A stretch of DNA of 64,000 bases from CALHVX01 sp051027215 (GTDB lineage: Bacteria > Pseudomonadota > Gammaproteobacteria > Pseudomonadales > Azotimanducaceae), in the NCBI GenBank assembly GCA_051027215.1, contig JBPCXR010000258.1, forward strand, positions 1-64,000. The letters are read 5' to 3'. This document shows, piece by piece, positions 41,491 through 50,430 of the stretch. Within the stretch, counting starts at the first letter, position 1, and every line of letters starts with the position of its first letter. The translations under genes and the position numbers were made by a program. Under the pieces are notes generated by a model. The model searched no databases. It had not been told where the DNA came from and saw only the letters and a program-made list of their open reading frames with translations.

Positions 41491-42116
41491 CAGGAGCGAA
41501 AGCCTTTTGCCGCTCGGGGCCGACGGCCACGACCCCCTTTACGACGCCGAGAATCTGATCCCGAACGTTCGGTTGGATATTTTTTGGCCGCATTCCCTGA
41601 GCTTGGCCGTGCCGCTCGTCCAGGTGCTCGGGATCCGTCGGGCAGCGGCAGGTGAGGAGCCAACTCTAGCAGCGCACGCTGATAGACGTTGCGCTTGAAC
41701 TCCACCACCTGACCCACCGGATACCAGTAGCTGACCCAGCGCCAGCCATCAAACTCCGGCTTATCACCCGAATCTACCGCAATAGCGTCCTCCGTAGCGT
41801 CTAACTGCAGCAAAAACCAGTGCTGTTTCTGTCCTCTGAAGTCCGGGTCTGAGTTGTAGCGACGGAATTTGCGAGGAATGCGATAGCGCAGCCAGGCACT
41901 GGTCTGCGCAAGTATTTTGACGTTATTTGCCGTCAGGCCGGTTTCTTCTTCCAGCTCCCGATGCAGGGCCTGGGTCAGGGTCTCACCCTCGTTCACGCCA
42001 CCTTGGGGGAACTGCCAGGCATCGTGACCGCCCACCCGACGGGCCCACAACACCTGACCTTGGCCATTTGCCAGCACGATGCCAACGTTTGGTCGAAAAC
42101 CGTCTCGATCTAACAT
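41490..42116 (-). CDS. rppH: RNA pyrophosphohydrolase with basic C-terminal tail
   Basis: A 208-residue Nudix enzyme that removes pyrophosphate from mRNA 5' ends to trigger decay. It begins MLDRDGFRPNVGIVLANGQG. The Nudix box is GGVNEGETLTQALHREL plus EEETGL. The core ends near residue 160. The last 45 residues are Arg/Lys/Gly/Ser-rich (SRRRKGGRGRRPRAAKGFRS) and are absent from the 176-residue Escherichia form. The frame is open back to 42296, but that part is unrelated to RppH. It is coupled to ptsP. Confidence 0.93.
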   Translation of the reverse strand: MLDRDGFRPNVGIVLANGQGQVLWARRVGGHDAWQFPQGGVNEGETLTQALHRELEEETGLTANNVKILAQTSAWLRYRIPRKFRRYNSDPDFRGQKQHWFLLQLDATEDAIAVDSGDKPEFDGWRWVSYWYPVGQVVEFKRNVYQRALLELAPHLPLPDGSRAPGRAARPSSGNAAKKYPTERSGSDSRRRKGGRGRRPRAAKGFRS

Positions 42117-42380
42117 CTGTTCGGCAAAGGTGTATTTCCTTCCACTTTTAAACGCGTACACGCTTATGCGCTTGCCCGGCCATCTGCTGAATCTGCATGA
42201 CGACAGCCGCACAAGTCTTGGCAAGCATCCTGCGGATTGCCTGCCGGTCCCTCGCAACCTGCCCTGATTGAACCTGAATCCGGGCATTATTGCCAATGGA
42301 TCAACCGCTTAGAGCCATGGGATGATGCCCGCCCGGCCGCTGGCGCGCGGTGCCCTTATTCCAGCCTAGGAACGCTCAGC

Positions 42381-44450
42381 ATGCCCAACCGACTGTCCGC
42401 CGAGACCAGCCCGTACCTGCTGCAGCACGCCGACAACCCGGTCGACTGGCACCCCTGGAACGATGAAGCGTTGGCGCTAGCTCGGCAAAGCGGCAAGCCC
42501 ATTCTGCTTTCGGTGGGCTACAGCGCGTGTCACTGGTGCCATGTCATGGCTCACGAGTCCTTCGAGGATCCCCACAGCGCAGCGCTCATGAACGAGCTGT
42601 ACGTGAATATCAAGGTCGACCGCGAAGAGCGTCCGGATCTAGACAAGGTCTACCAGATTGCCCATCACCTGCTGACCCAGCAGCCGGGCGGCTGGCCACT
42701 GACAATGTTTTTAGATCCGCAGACGCTGGTGCCGTTCTTTGGCGGTACCTATTTTCCGAAAGCCGCACAGCAACAGATGCCTGGCTTCACCGACGTTCTG
42801 CAACGAGTACATGAAGCCTTCAACAGCAACAAAGCGGAGCTGGATCAGCAGGGCGAGAAAATGCTGAGCGTGCTCGCGGCGCTGTCACCCGACCCAACCG
42901 CGGGCGCTGCCGAGGATCGAGAGATCTTGCAGCAGGCTACCCAGGCGCTGCAGAGCCAGTTCGACGCTCAGCATGGTGGATTCGGCAACGCCCCGAAGTT
43001 CCCCATGCCAACAACCGTGACCCGACTCCTGGAAGACTGGGCACAGAATAAACACCGGGGTGATCACAACGCCGCTCGTCCGGCACTGGATATGGTCATG
43101 ACCAGCCTTACGCAGATGGCCCGAGGCGGGATCTTCGATCACCTGGGGGGCGGCTTCTGTCGCTACAGCGTCGACGCACGCTGGATGATCCCGCACTTCG
43201 AAAAGATGCTCTACGACAACGGCCAACTGTTGTCGCTCTATGCTGATGCATTGCGCGTGGGTCCAGATGCACTGTTCAGCGCAACCCTGCACGACACCGC
43301 CCAATGGCTGTTGCGCGAAATGTGCAGCGCCGAAGGCGCTTTCTATAGCGCCTTAGATGCCGACTCCGAAGGCGAGGAAGGCAAATACTACGTTTGGCGT
43401 CGCGACCGCGTCCGCAAGTTGCTGAGCGAGGACGAGTACCTGATTGTCGAAACCCTCTACGGCCTCGACAAACCCGCCAACTTCGAAGGCAGCTGGCACC
43501 TGCATCGATATGACTCTTGGCCCTCGGTAGTGCAACGACTGTCCATGCAACGCGAAAGCGCCGATGCACTGCTGGCCTCGGCCCGGGAGAAACTGCTGCG
43601 TGCACGGACAGAGCGCATCGCCCCAGCCATGGACGACAAGGTCTTGACCTCATGGAACGCGTTGGCAGCAAAGGGTCTCGCCAAGGCGGGCGCCGTGAGT
43701 AAGCGGGACTCTTATATCGAGGCCGCACAGCGAACCATCGATTGGTTACAAGCCAATGTCTGGGACGGCGCCACACTGTTCGCCACTTGGAAGCAACAAC
43801 CCAAATACGCGGGCTATCTGGATGATTACGCCAACCTACTCGATGCGCTGATCACACTGCTGCAGGTTCGCTGGCGCGGCAGCGACCTACAGTTCGCCAC
43901 TGAAATTGCCGACGCCCTGATCGAACAGTTTTACGACATCGACCAAGGCGGTTTCTTTTTCACCGCCAAAGATCAGCAAGGCTTGATCTATCGCCCGAAG
44001 CCAACCATGGACGATGCGCTACCACCGGGAAACGGTGTGGCAGCTCAAGCGCTGTTGAAGCTTGGACATTTACTCGGCGAAGTGCGCTACCTGGACGCCG
44101 CCGCGGGCACATTACGCTGGGCTCGCAGTTCAATTGAACAGTACCCGGCGGGCCACTGCACATTGCTGTCGGCATTGAGCATGGAAGCGAATGGGCTCAG
44201 TCAGATACTGATTCACGGCACCGCTGAAGAAGCCGCTCAGTGGCGAGCCGCCGTCGACGATCAGTACCTGCCCTGGCGTCAGACCTACGTCATTCCCATC
44301 GATGCCGAAGGTGCGCTACCCGCCTACTTGCCGACATTACGAGACGTGGGCGTAGTGCCTAAGACCACCGCTTACGTCTGCGAGAACCTCAGTTGTTCAG
44401 CACCGATTACTGAGCTTGAGGCGCTGCAGTCGCAGCTGACGCAGGTTTAA
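42381..44450 (+). CDS. DUF255 thioredoxin-domain protein (YyaL/SSP411-like)
   Basis: A 689-residue protein. The N-terminal domain is thioredoxin-like with GYSACHWCHVMAHESFEDP, then GGWPLTMFLDP and FGGTYFP. The rest is an alpha/alpha toroid like N-acylglucosamine epimerases (RGGIFDHLGGGFCRYSVDA, WMIPHFEKMLYDNGQL, MDDKVLTSWNALAAKGLA). A role in redox or sugar chemistry is unproved. The ATG at 42381 is preceded by AGGAACG. The longer frame from 42237 is non-homologous. Confidence 0.9.
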   Translation: MPNRLSAETSPYLLQHADNPVDWHPWNDEALALARQSGKPILLSVGYSACHWCHVMAHESFEDPHSAALMNELYVNIKVDREERPDLDKVYQIAHHLLTQQPGGWPLTMFLDPQTLVPFFGGTYFPKAAQQQMPGFTDVLQRVHEAFNSNKAELDQQGEKMLSVLAALSPDPTAGAAEDREILQQATQALQSQFDAQHGGFGNAPKFPMPTTVTRLLEDWAQNKHRGDHNAARPALDMVMTSLTQMARGGIFDHLGGGFCRYSVDARWMIPHFEKMLYDNGQLLSLYADALRVGPDALFSATLHDTAQWLLREMCSAEGAFYSALDADSEGEEGKYYVWRRDRVRKLLSEDEYLIVETLYGLDKPANFEGSWHLHRYDSWPSVVQRLSMQRESADALLASAREKLLRARTERIAPAMDDKVLTSWNALAAKGLAKAGAVSKRDSYIEAAQRTIDWLQANVWDGATLFATWKQQPKYAGYLDDYANLLDALITLLQVRWRGSDLQFATEIADALIEQFYDIDQGGFFFTAKDQQGLIYRPKPTMDDALPPGNGVAAQALLKLGHLLGEVRYLDAAAGTLRWARSSIEQYPAGHCTLLSALSMEANGLSQILIHGTAEEAAQWRAAVDDQYLPWRQTYVIPIDAEGALPAYLPTLRDVGVVPKTTAYVCENLSCSAPITELEALQSQLTQV

Positions 44451-44707
44451 GCGCGCCTACTGTCGTAGTTACCAAAGCCAGCAAGGTAACGTCCGGAGTC
44501 CGACAGGCTTGGTTGGGCGTAGACCGGCAGTGCTGACAACTCATCAACGCTGGGTTGAGGACGGCTTGCAGCTGCAGCCACAGCAACTTCGCTGCATACC
44601 AGCGCGACCCCTGTGAGCAACAGCAGACAATAAGAAATTTTTGTGGAAACGGACGAATTGCGCCGCCGAAGTACCCGCGTCGCCTCGCTAAGACGCCTTG
44701 CGCGCAC
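44447..44707 (-). pseudogene. N-terminal remnant of an exported S9-type peptidase
   Basis: Downstream of gcvPB on the same strand a frame of up to 86 codons (GTG 44707) encodes a signal sequence (KISYCLLLLTGVALVCSEVA) and then VDELSALPVYAQPSLSDSGR followed by YLAGFGNYDSR. This resembles the beginning of the beta-propeller of S9 peptidases, where LSPDGRYLA is typical. The frame then stops and the remaining 600 or more codons are absent: the DUF255 gene ends here from the other side. Judged a truncated remnant, with some chance of a real small exported protein. Confidence 0.4.
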
Positions 44708-46229
44708 TGCTCGCAGCAGGCTTCACCGCTGCGCCGGCTTCCTCGGAACGACGCTCCCGAGAAGTCCACGCCAAGTCCAGATCCCGCGCGGCTTTAACAT
44801 CGTCTAGTCGTCGCACCGGCAAATGATGCGGCGCTGACTTCAGCAACTCCGGATCGTCCAAGGCTTCCTGGCGAATGGCGATCAGCGCATCTACAAAGCC
44901 ATCCAATTCCGCTTTGGTTTCTGTTTCTGTCGGCTCAATCAACCAGCACTCCGGAATGAGCAGTGGAAAGTAGGTCGTCGGTGAATGGATACCGTAATCC
45001 AGCAAGCGCTTGGCGAAGTCCATGGCGGTAACACCATTAGCTGCAGCCTCCTTCTTGAACGAGATGATGAACTCGTGAGTTGCGCGACGCTCCGGGTAGG
45101 CTAAGGTGAAACCCGCGGCTTGCAGTCGTGCTGCCATGTAGTTGGCATTGAGCGTTGCGTACTCACCGACCCGATGCAGCCCTTCGCGCCCCAGCAGCAA
45201 GCCATAAGCCAACGCCCGTAGCAGAATGCCCGCATTGCCCATGAAGGCAGACAAGCGACCAATACTGGCAGGAAGATCGGCATCGGAACGCCAACGATAG
45301 TACGGCCCTTTCGTGGTTTGCTCCATCGCAACCGTCGGTGTAGGCAAGTGCGGTAACAGACGCTCGCCCACACCAACCGGACCCGCACCAGGTCCGCCTC
45401 CGCCATGGGGTGTAGCGAAAGTCTTGTGCAGATTCATGTGCAGTACATCGAACCCCATATCCCCAGGACGCACTTTACCGAGAATGGCGTTGAGGTTGGC
45501 GCCATCGTAGTACAGCAATCCACCCGCATCGTGCACAGTCTTGGCGATGTCTTCGATGCGCCGCTCGAAGACGCCACAAGTCGACGGGTTGGTCATCATT
45601 AAACCTGCGGTGTGCGGACCCACAGCGGCCTTCAAGGCGTCAAGATCCACATCGCCAGAATCATCTACAGCAACTTCACGAACTTTATACCCACACATCA
45701 CCGCAGTCGCCGGATTAGTACCATGCGCAGCACTGGGTACCAAAATTTCCTGTCGAGCGTGATCGTTGCGGGCATCATGGTAGGCGCGAATCATCGCAAC
45801 GCCCGCAAACTCTCCCTGGGCGCCAGCCATCGGTGTAAGTGACACCCCTTGCATGCCGGTCACATCCTGCAGCAGCTCCTGCAACTCAAATAGGCTGGCC
45901 AGAAAACCTTGGCTAACTGCTTCCGGCGCCAGCGGGTGGCGGGCGGCGAAACCCGGCAACATCGCTGCTTGGTGCGCGCCCCTGGGGTTGTACTTCATGG
46001 TGCAGGAACCCAATGGGTAGAACTGCGTATCGATGCTGAAATTGCGTTGCGACAGATTGGTGAAATGTCGCACCACCTGCAGCTCCGACACCTCGGGAAG
46101 TCGTGGCGGCCTTTGTCGCAGGGCAAAATCCGGTAGCTGCGGCACGCTCTGGGCATCTTGGTAGGCACAGTCGACCTGTTGCGCAGTCGCGCCTCGACCG
46201 CTAACGCTCTGCTCAAACAGCGTTTTCAT
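44688..46229 (-). CDS. gcvPB: Glycine dehydrogenase (decarboxylating) subunit 2
   Basis: A 513-residue PLP subunit of the split P-protein of the glycine cleavage system. It has FYPLGSCTMKYNPR, a PLP Lys in LHMNLHKTFATPHGGGGPG, and HGTNPATAVMCGYKV. The last 40 residues (Arg/Glu/Ala/Lys-rich after PVRRLDDVKAA) exceed the usual length. With GcvPA it decarboxylates glycine and passes the aminomethyl group to lipoyl-GcvH. It overlaps gcvPA by 4 bp. Confidence 0.95.
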   Translation of the reverse strand: MKTLFEQSVSGRGATAQQVDCAYQDAQSVPQLPDFALRQRPPRLPEVSELQVVRHFTNLSQRNFSIDTQFYPLGSCTMKYNPRGAHQAAMLPGFAARHPLAPEAVSQGFLASLFELQELLQDVTGMQGVSLTPMAGAQGEFAGVAMIRAYHDARNDHARQEILVPSAAHGTNPATAVMCGYKVREVAVDDSGDVDLDALKAAVGPHTAGLMMTNPSTCGVFERRIEDIAKTVHDAGGLLYYDGANLNAILGKVRPGDMGFDVLHMNLHKTFATPHGGGGPGAGPVGVGERLLPHLPTPTVAMEQTTKGPYYRWRSDADLPASIGRLSAFMGNAGILLRALAYGLLLGREGLHRVGEYATLNANYMAARLQAAGFTLAYPERRATHEFIISFKKEAAANGVTAMDFAKRLLDYGIHSPTTYFPLLIPECWLIEPTETETKAELDGFVDALIAIRQEALDDPELLKSAPHHLPVRRLDDVKAARDLDLAWTSRERRSEEAGAAVKPAASSARKAS

Positions 46230-47581
46230 TTGGCGAGTGCCTCCCGCAGAGCTGCAGCGTAATGCTCAATCTCTGCAGCGGTACGCTTTTCTGTTGCACA
46301 CACCAACAAACAGTTCGCCAATTCCGGAAAAAACTCACCAAGATCTAGACCCGGTAGCAGCCCGGCCTGCAATAGTTTCGGAATTACCTGCTTAGCGGGA
46401 ATCGGCAACTCCAATACCCGCTCGTGAAAATAGCCGCCGCTGTGCCGTTCGGTTACACCATCGATGGCCGTTAAAGCACTCACCAGCTTGCGAGTATTCT
46501 CACAGCAAGCCAGCGCCGCGCGCTCAAGTCCCGTTGCGCCCAGCAAACTCAGATGGATGGTAGCCGCCGTGACGAGCAAGCCCTGGTTGGTACAAATGTT
46601 CGAAGTCGCCTTGTTGCGGCGGATGTGCTGTTCCCGCGCCTGCAGGGTCAGCGCATAACCCACCTCGCCATCGAGATCTTCTGTGCGGCCGATGATGCGC
46701 CCGGGCATCTGTCGCACGAACGCCTGACGCGTACAGATAAAACCGAAGGACGGTCCACCCGAAGACATCGGGATACCAAAGGGTTGGCCATCGCCACAGG
46801 CGATATCTGCCCCTCGAGTGCCCCACTGACCCGGCGGCTTCAACAGCGCCAGAGCCAAGGGGTTAACAACGCCAATCACCAGGACCTGATTCTCACTGGC
46901 CCAGTCCGTTATCGCATCGACATCTTCTACACTGCCGAAAAAGTTCGGTTGCTGCACGACGATGGCCACTGGGGGTTCACTGACCGCACGCAGCGCGTTC
47001 AGGTCTAATGTGCCCTGCGCAGTCAGCGGCAGGGTGTCGATCCCAATACCCTGGTTGCGCACGATGTTGCGTGCTGCCTCTAAATAGAGTGGGTGTACTG
47101 ACCCTGCCGCCAGCACTCGCGTCGACTTGTTCTTGCGATTCGCGCGGCGCGCCATAAGCACCGCTTCACCTAGGCCCGAAGCGCCGTCATAAACCGATGC
47201 ATTGGAAACATCCATGGCCGTCATCTCGGTCATCATGGACTGGTATTCGTAAATCAGCTGCAGAGTGCCCTGACTCGCCTCGGCCTGGTAGGGCGTGTAA
47301 GCAGTCATGAATTCTCCGCGTGCAGTCAGATCCCAGACCGCTGCGGGAATATGATGATCGTAGCAGCCTGCACCCATGAAGCAGGGCCCGCATTCATCCG
47401 CCTGTGCCCGGGCGCCAAGCTTTTGCAGCAGCGCCATTTCACTGATTCCGGGGGCGGTCTTGGCAAGGCCCGCTGCGCGCAGCTGAGCAGGGATCTCATC
47501 AAACAGCGAATCGATACTGTCGGCGCCAATGACGCCAAGCATGGCGTCGACTTCTTCAGCGGTATGTGGAACAAAAGGCAA
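46226..47581 (-). CDS. gcvPA: Glycine dehydrogenase (decarboxylating) subunit 1
   Basis: A 451-residue N-terminal half of the P-protein in its split form. It begins MPFVPHTAEEVDAMLGVIG from a TTG start supported by a strong GGGAGG five bases upstream. Other motifs are FMGAGCYDHHIPAAVWDL, TAYTPYQAEASQGTLQLIYE and DVSNASVYDGASGLGEAV. The split gcvPA/gcvPB arrangement contrasts with the single GcvP of Escherichia and Pseudomonas. It is followed directly by gcvPB. Confidence 0.95.
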   Translation of the reverse strand: MPFVPHTAEEVDAMLGVIGADSIDSLFDEIPAQLRAAGLAKTAPGISEMALLQKLGARAQADECGPCFMGAGCYDHHIPAAVWDLTARGEFMTAYTPYQAEASQGTLQLIYEYQSMMTEMTAMDVSNASVYDGASGLGEAVLMARRANRKNKSTRVLAAGSVHPLYLEAARNIVRNQGIGIDTLPLTAQGTLDLNALRAVSEPPVAIVVQQPNFFGSVEDVDAITDWASENQVLVIGVVNPLALALLKPPGQWGTRGADIACGDGQPFGIPMSSGGPSFGFICTRQAFVRQMPGRIIGRTEDLDGEVGYALTLQAREQHIRRNKATSNICTNQGLLVTAATIHLSLLGATGLERAALACCENTRKLVSALTAIDGVTERHSGGYFHERVLELPIPAKQVIPKLLQAGLLPGLDLGEFFPELANCLLVCATEKRTAAEIEHYAAALREALAK

Positions 47582-47670
47582 GATGGCCTCCCAAAGGTAG
47601 TGAGCGGTAGCGGAACACGGGAATCGGCAGAGCGGAATCTGCAGGTTTCAGTATCCGCCGTCTGGTTGAC

Positions 47671-48066
47671 TCAGTCTTCGTCAGCTTCCAGCTGTTCAGC
47701 GTAGGCATCGCTGCTGAGCAGATCCTCCAGTTCGCTGGGGTCGTCGATTTCCAGCTTAAAGAACCAACCATCACCGTAGGCGTCTTCATTTACGGTCTCG
47801 GGGCTGTCTTCCAGAGCATCGTTCACGGCGATGACGGTGCCCGTCACCGGAGAATAGATATCAGATGCCGCTTTGACCGACTCCACAACGCCCGCTTCTT
47901 GCTGCCCAACCAGTTGTTGACCTTCTTCGGGGAGCTCAACGAACACTACGTCTCCAAGCGCGGTTTGCGCATGATCCGTGATTCCTACGGTGACGGTGCC
48001 GTCTTCTTCCAAGCGCGCCCACTCGTGGGTGCTCGCATAGCGGCATTCGGTTGGAATTTCACTCAT
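47671..48066 (-). CDS. gcvH: Glycine cleavage system H protein
   Basis: A 131-residue shuttle protein. The lipoylated Lys is in VVESVKAASDIYSPV. It starts MSEIPTECRYASTHEWARL from an ATG with GGAG seven bases upstream. It carries the aminomethyl group between the P and T proteins in the cytosol. gcvT lies just upstream and gcvPA follows after an 89 bp gap. Confidence 0.96.
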   Translation of the reverse strand: MSEIPTECRYASTHEWARLEEDGTVTVGITDHAQTALGDVVFVELPEEGQQLVGQQEAGVVESVKAASDIYSPVTGTVIAVNDALEDSPETVNEDAYGDGWFFKLEIDDPSELEDLLSSDAYAEQLEADED

Positions 48067-48079
48067 GGTTGCTCCGAAT

Positions 48080-49162
48080 TCAGGTCCAGGCCGATTTGCC
48101 GTTACGGACAAATGGAGGTCGGGTCAATACTACTGGCACGCGCTTTTTGCGAATGATGACTTCGGCGGCTCCTGCCGCCGCCTTTGGTACTCGCGCCAGG
48201 CCGATACTGTAACCCAGCGTCGGTGAAAAGATACCGCTGGTCACGACCCCGGGGCCAGCGTTTGTCTCGATTTCGTAATCGTGGCGCATCACGCCCCGGG
48301 CCTGCATGACCACCCCGGTCAATTTGCTCGGCAGTCCTGCGCGTCGCTGTGCCAACAGTGCATCGCGACCAATAAAATCCCGACTTTCATCCTTGAGCGG
48401 CACTGTCCAAGCCAAATTGGAGATCAACGGCGAGGTCTCGACCGTCATGTCTTGGCCATACAAGTTCAACCCGGCTTCCAACCTCAGCGTATCGCGAGCT
48501 CCAAGCCCAATGGGACGCACGCCGCTCTGCAGCAATTCATCCCAAAGCGCGCTCGCCTGGGGCCCGGGTAAGATCAGCTCGCCGCCGTCTTCACCGGTAT
48601 AGCCCGTGCGCGCCAGCATCATGTCGTCACGTTCGAGAAACTCAAAGGCATTGGTACGGGTGGCTAGATCCAGCTTTAGCACCGACTCCAGCGTTTCCAG
48701 CGCTTTCGGACCTTGGACAGCGATGAGCGCTAGCTCAGCTCGCTCTCTGACCAGGGTATCGGGGATTTGTAAGCGCTCCTTGCACTGGCTGAGCCAGCTG
48801 AGCACGGTATCTCTGGTACCAGCGTTGGTCACCAGACGGTAGTCACCGCCGCGCCGATAGGCGATCAAATCGTCGATGATGCCGCCGGCATCGTTTAGCA
48901 TTGTGCCGTACTGCGCTTTGCCGGGACTCGTCATTCTATCGACATCATTGGCCAGCACCTGACGCAAAAAGTCCCGTGCACCGGCGCCGCTAATGTCGAT
49001 CACGGTCATGTGCGAGACGTCGAACATGCCAACGCTGTGCCGCACACAGTGGTGCTCTTCGAGCTGGGAGCCATAGTGCACAGGCATATCCCAACCGGCG
49101 AAAGGCACCATCTTGGCTTCGGCGGCAAGATGCTGCGCATACAATGGCGTGTGCTGGGACAT
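48080..49162 (-). CDS. gcvT: Glycine cleavage system T protein (aminomethyltransferase)
   Basis: A 360-residue tetrahydrofolate-dependent enzyme that releases ammonia and forms methylene-THF. It shows LYAQHLAAEAKMVPFAGWDM, the catalytic Asp region TMLNDAGGIIDDLIAYR and GLGARDTLRLEAGLNLYGQD. It is the first gene of the gcv group. The leader to ubiH is only 74 bp and holds a possible -10 (TACAAT) but is too short for a full glycine riboswitch. Confidence 0.96.
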   Translation of the reverse strand: MSQHTPLYAQHLAAEAKMVPFAGWDMPVHYGSQLEEHHCVRHSVGMFDVSHMTVIDISGAGARDFLRQVLANDVDRMTSPGKAQYGTMLNDAGGIIDDLIAYRRGGDYRLVTNAGTRDTVLSWLSQCKERLQIPDTLVRERAELALIAVQGPKALETLESVLKLDLATRTNAFEFLERDDMMLARTGYTGEDGGELILPGPQASALWDELLQSGVRPIGLGARDTLRLEAGLNLYGQDMTVETSPLISNLAWTVPLKDESRDFIGRDALLAQRRAGLPSKLTGVVMQARGVMRHDYEIETNAGPGVVTSGIFSPTLGYSIGLARVPKAAAGAAEVIIRKKRVPVVLTRPPFVRNGKSAWT

Positions 49163-49236
49163 AGCAAAGGCTCTTGGGGATTGCCTGAAACAATTATCGG
49201 CATTGTAGGGCGGGACGACGAGCGCGTCTGCCTGGA

Positions 49237-50430
49237 TTACAAGCCTAGCGCTTCCCGCACCAGCACCCGCCGCAGCAGGGTTGAGCCGTTGATCAGGCGA
49301 ATTCCCGTATTGCGTAGCAACGACGCTCCGGGGCCAGCACTACCGTAGGTTCTCTGCAGCGCAGCCAACGCATCCTGCAACAAACGTGCGCGAGCCCGCC
49401 GCTGCCGCGACCAAGCGGCCCAGTTGGTGCGACTGGGTTCGCGCAGCACTGATTCCAGTGCAGCAACATCCTCGAGCCCCAAATTCACCCCCAACCCCGC
49501 CAATGGGTGCAGAACGTGTCCAGCGTCACCGAGCAGTGCTACCCCAGGTGCTGGGACAAACGCATCTGCCAATTGCTGGACGATGGGAAAGCCAGCCCGC
49601 TGACCAACACTTTCGATGCGGCCAAGAACTGCTTCACTGGCCTCGGTAAGTTCAGCGCAGAATGACACGTCATCTAGGCCCAATCGGCGCTGGGCCTGAT
49701 CCGACGACTGCGACCAGACAATCGACACCACCCGGGCTGCTCGGCTCGGCAGCAATGCCAGGGGACCCTCTAGCAGAAATCGTTGCCGAGCAACTTGCTG
49801 GTGCGGTCGCGCCGTTTGCACGACTGTTGCCAGGGCATGATGGCCCGTGTCCTTTTGGCGTACACCGACCGCTAATGCCTGACGAATGAACGAGCGGGCT
49901 CCATCTGCGGCTAGCACCAGATCCACCACCGTTTCTTGCTCACCATACCGCAACGTCCAGGACTGATCCGCGTTGCGCGACAAGGCGGTCACTGGCTCGG
50001 CCAACACCGGCACGATGCTGTCCACCTCCCTCACTCTGCGCCACAGGGCTGCAAGCAGCGAAGGCAACTCCGCCATCCATCCAAGTTCGCCCCGACTAAG
50101 TTCGGCTGCGTCGAACCGCAGGCAGGCGGTTCCCCACTCCTCCCAAACTTGCATTCGGGTGAAAACGCCGTGGGCGAAATTTTGAGCAACCCCCAGCGTC
50201 TCCAGCAACGCAAGCGACGCCGGCGCCAACGCTACGTGGCGAATGGGCCAGGACGACAGGTCAGCTGGAGTTGCTAGTGGCGGCTCATCAAGCGTCGGAG
50301 GATTGACTTCAAACAAGGCAACTTGTGCTCCGCTGCGCTGTGCCAACAGCGCAGCGGCAGCACCAACGATGCCCCCGCCGATCACCGCAACGCGACTCGC
50401 CGGGGAAGCGATCTCGCCGCCAGGGTTCAT
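49237..50430 (-). CDS. ubiH: FAD-dependent ubiquinone-biosynthesis hydroxylase (UbiH/UbiF/Coq6 family)
   Basis: A 397-residue flavoprotein. The FAD ADP-binding motif GGGIVGAAAALLAQRSG is near the start, DG in LVLAADGARSFIRQ, and the second FAD motif in ALLGDAGHVLHPLAGLG. Members hydroxylate the aromatic ring of ubiquinone precursors, and which carbon it acts on is not decidable here. The gene follows pepP as in Pseudomonas and Escherichia (pepP-ubiH), overlapping it by 4 bp. Confidence 0.88.
   Translation of the reverse strand: MNPGGEIASPASRVAVIGGGIVGAAAALLAQRSGAQVALFEVNPPTLDEPPLATPADLSSWPIRHVALAPASLALLETLGVAQNFAHGVFTRMQVWEEWGTACLRFDAAELSRGELGWMAELPSLLAALWRRVREVDSIVPVLAEPVTALSRNADQSWTLRYGEQETVVDLVLAADGARSFIRQALAVGVRQKDTGHHALATVVQTARPHQQVARQRFLLEGPLALLPSRAARVVSIVWSQSSDQAQRRLGLDDVSFCAELTEASEAVLGRIESVGQRAGFPIVQQLADAFVPAPGVALLGDAGHVLHPLAGLGVNLGLEDVAALESVLREPSRTNWAAWSRQRRARARLLQDALAALQRTYGSAGPGASLLRNTGIRLINGSTLLRRVLVREALGL

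Noticed and set aside
49163..49236. Glycine riboswitch before gcvT
   Set aside because: Only 74 bases to the end of ubiH and no paired aptamer motifs.
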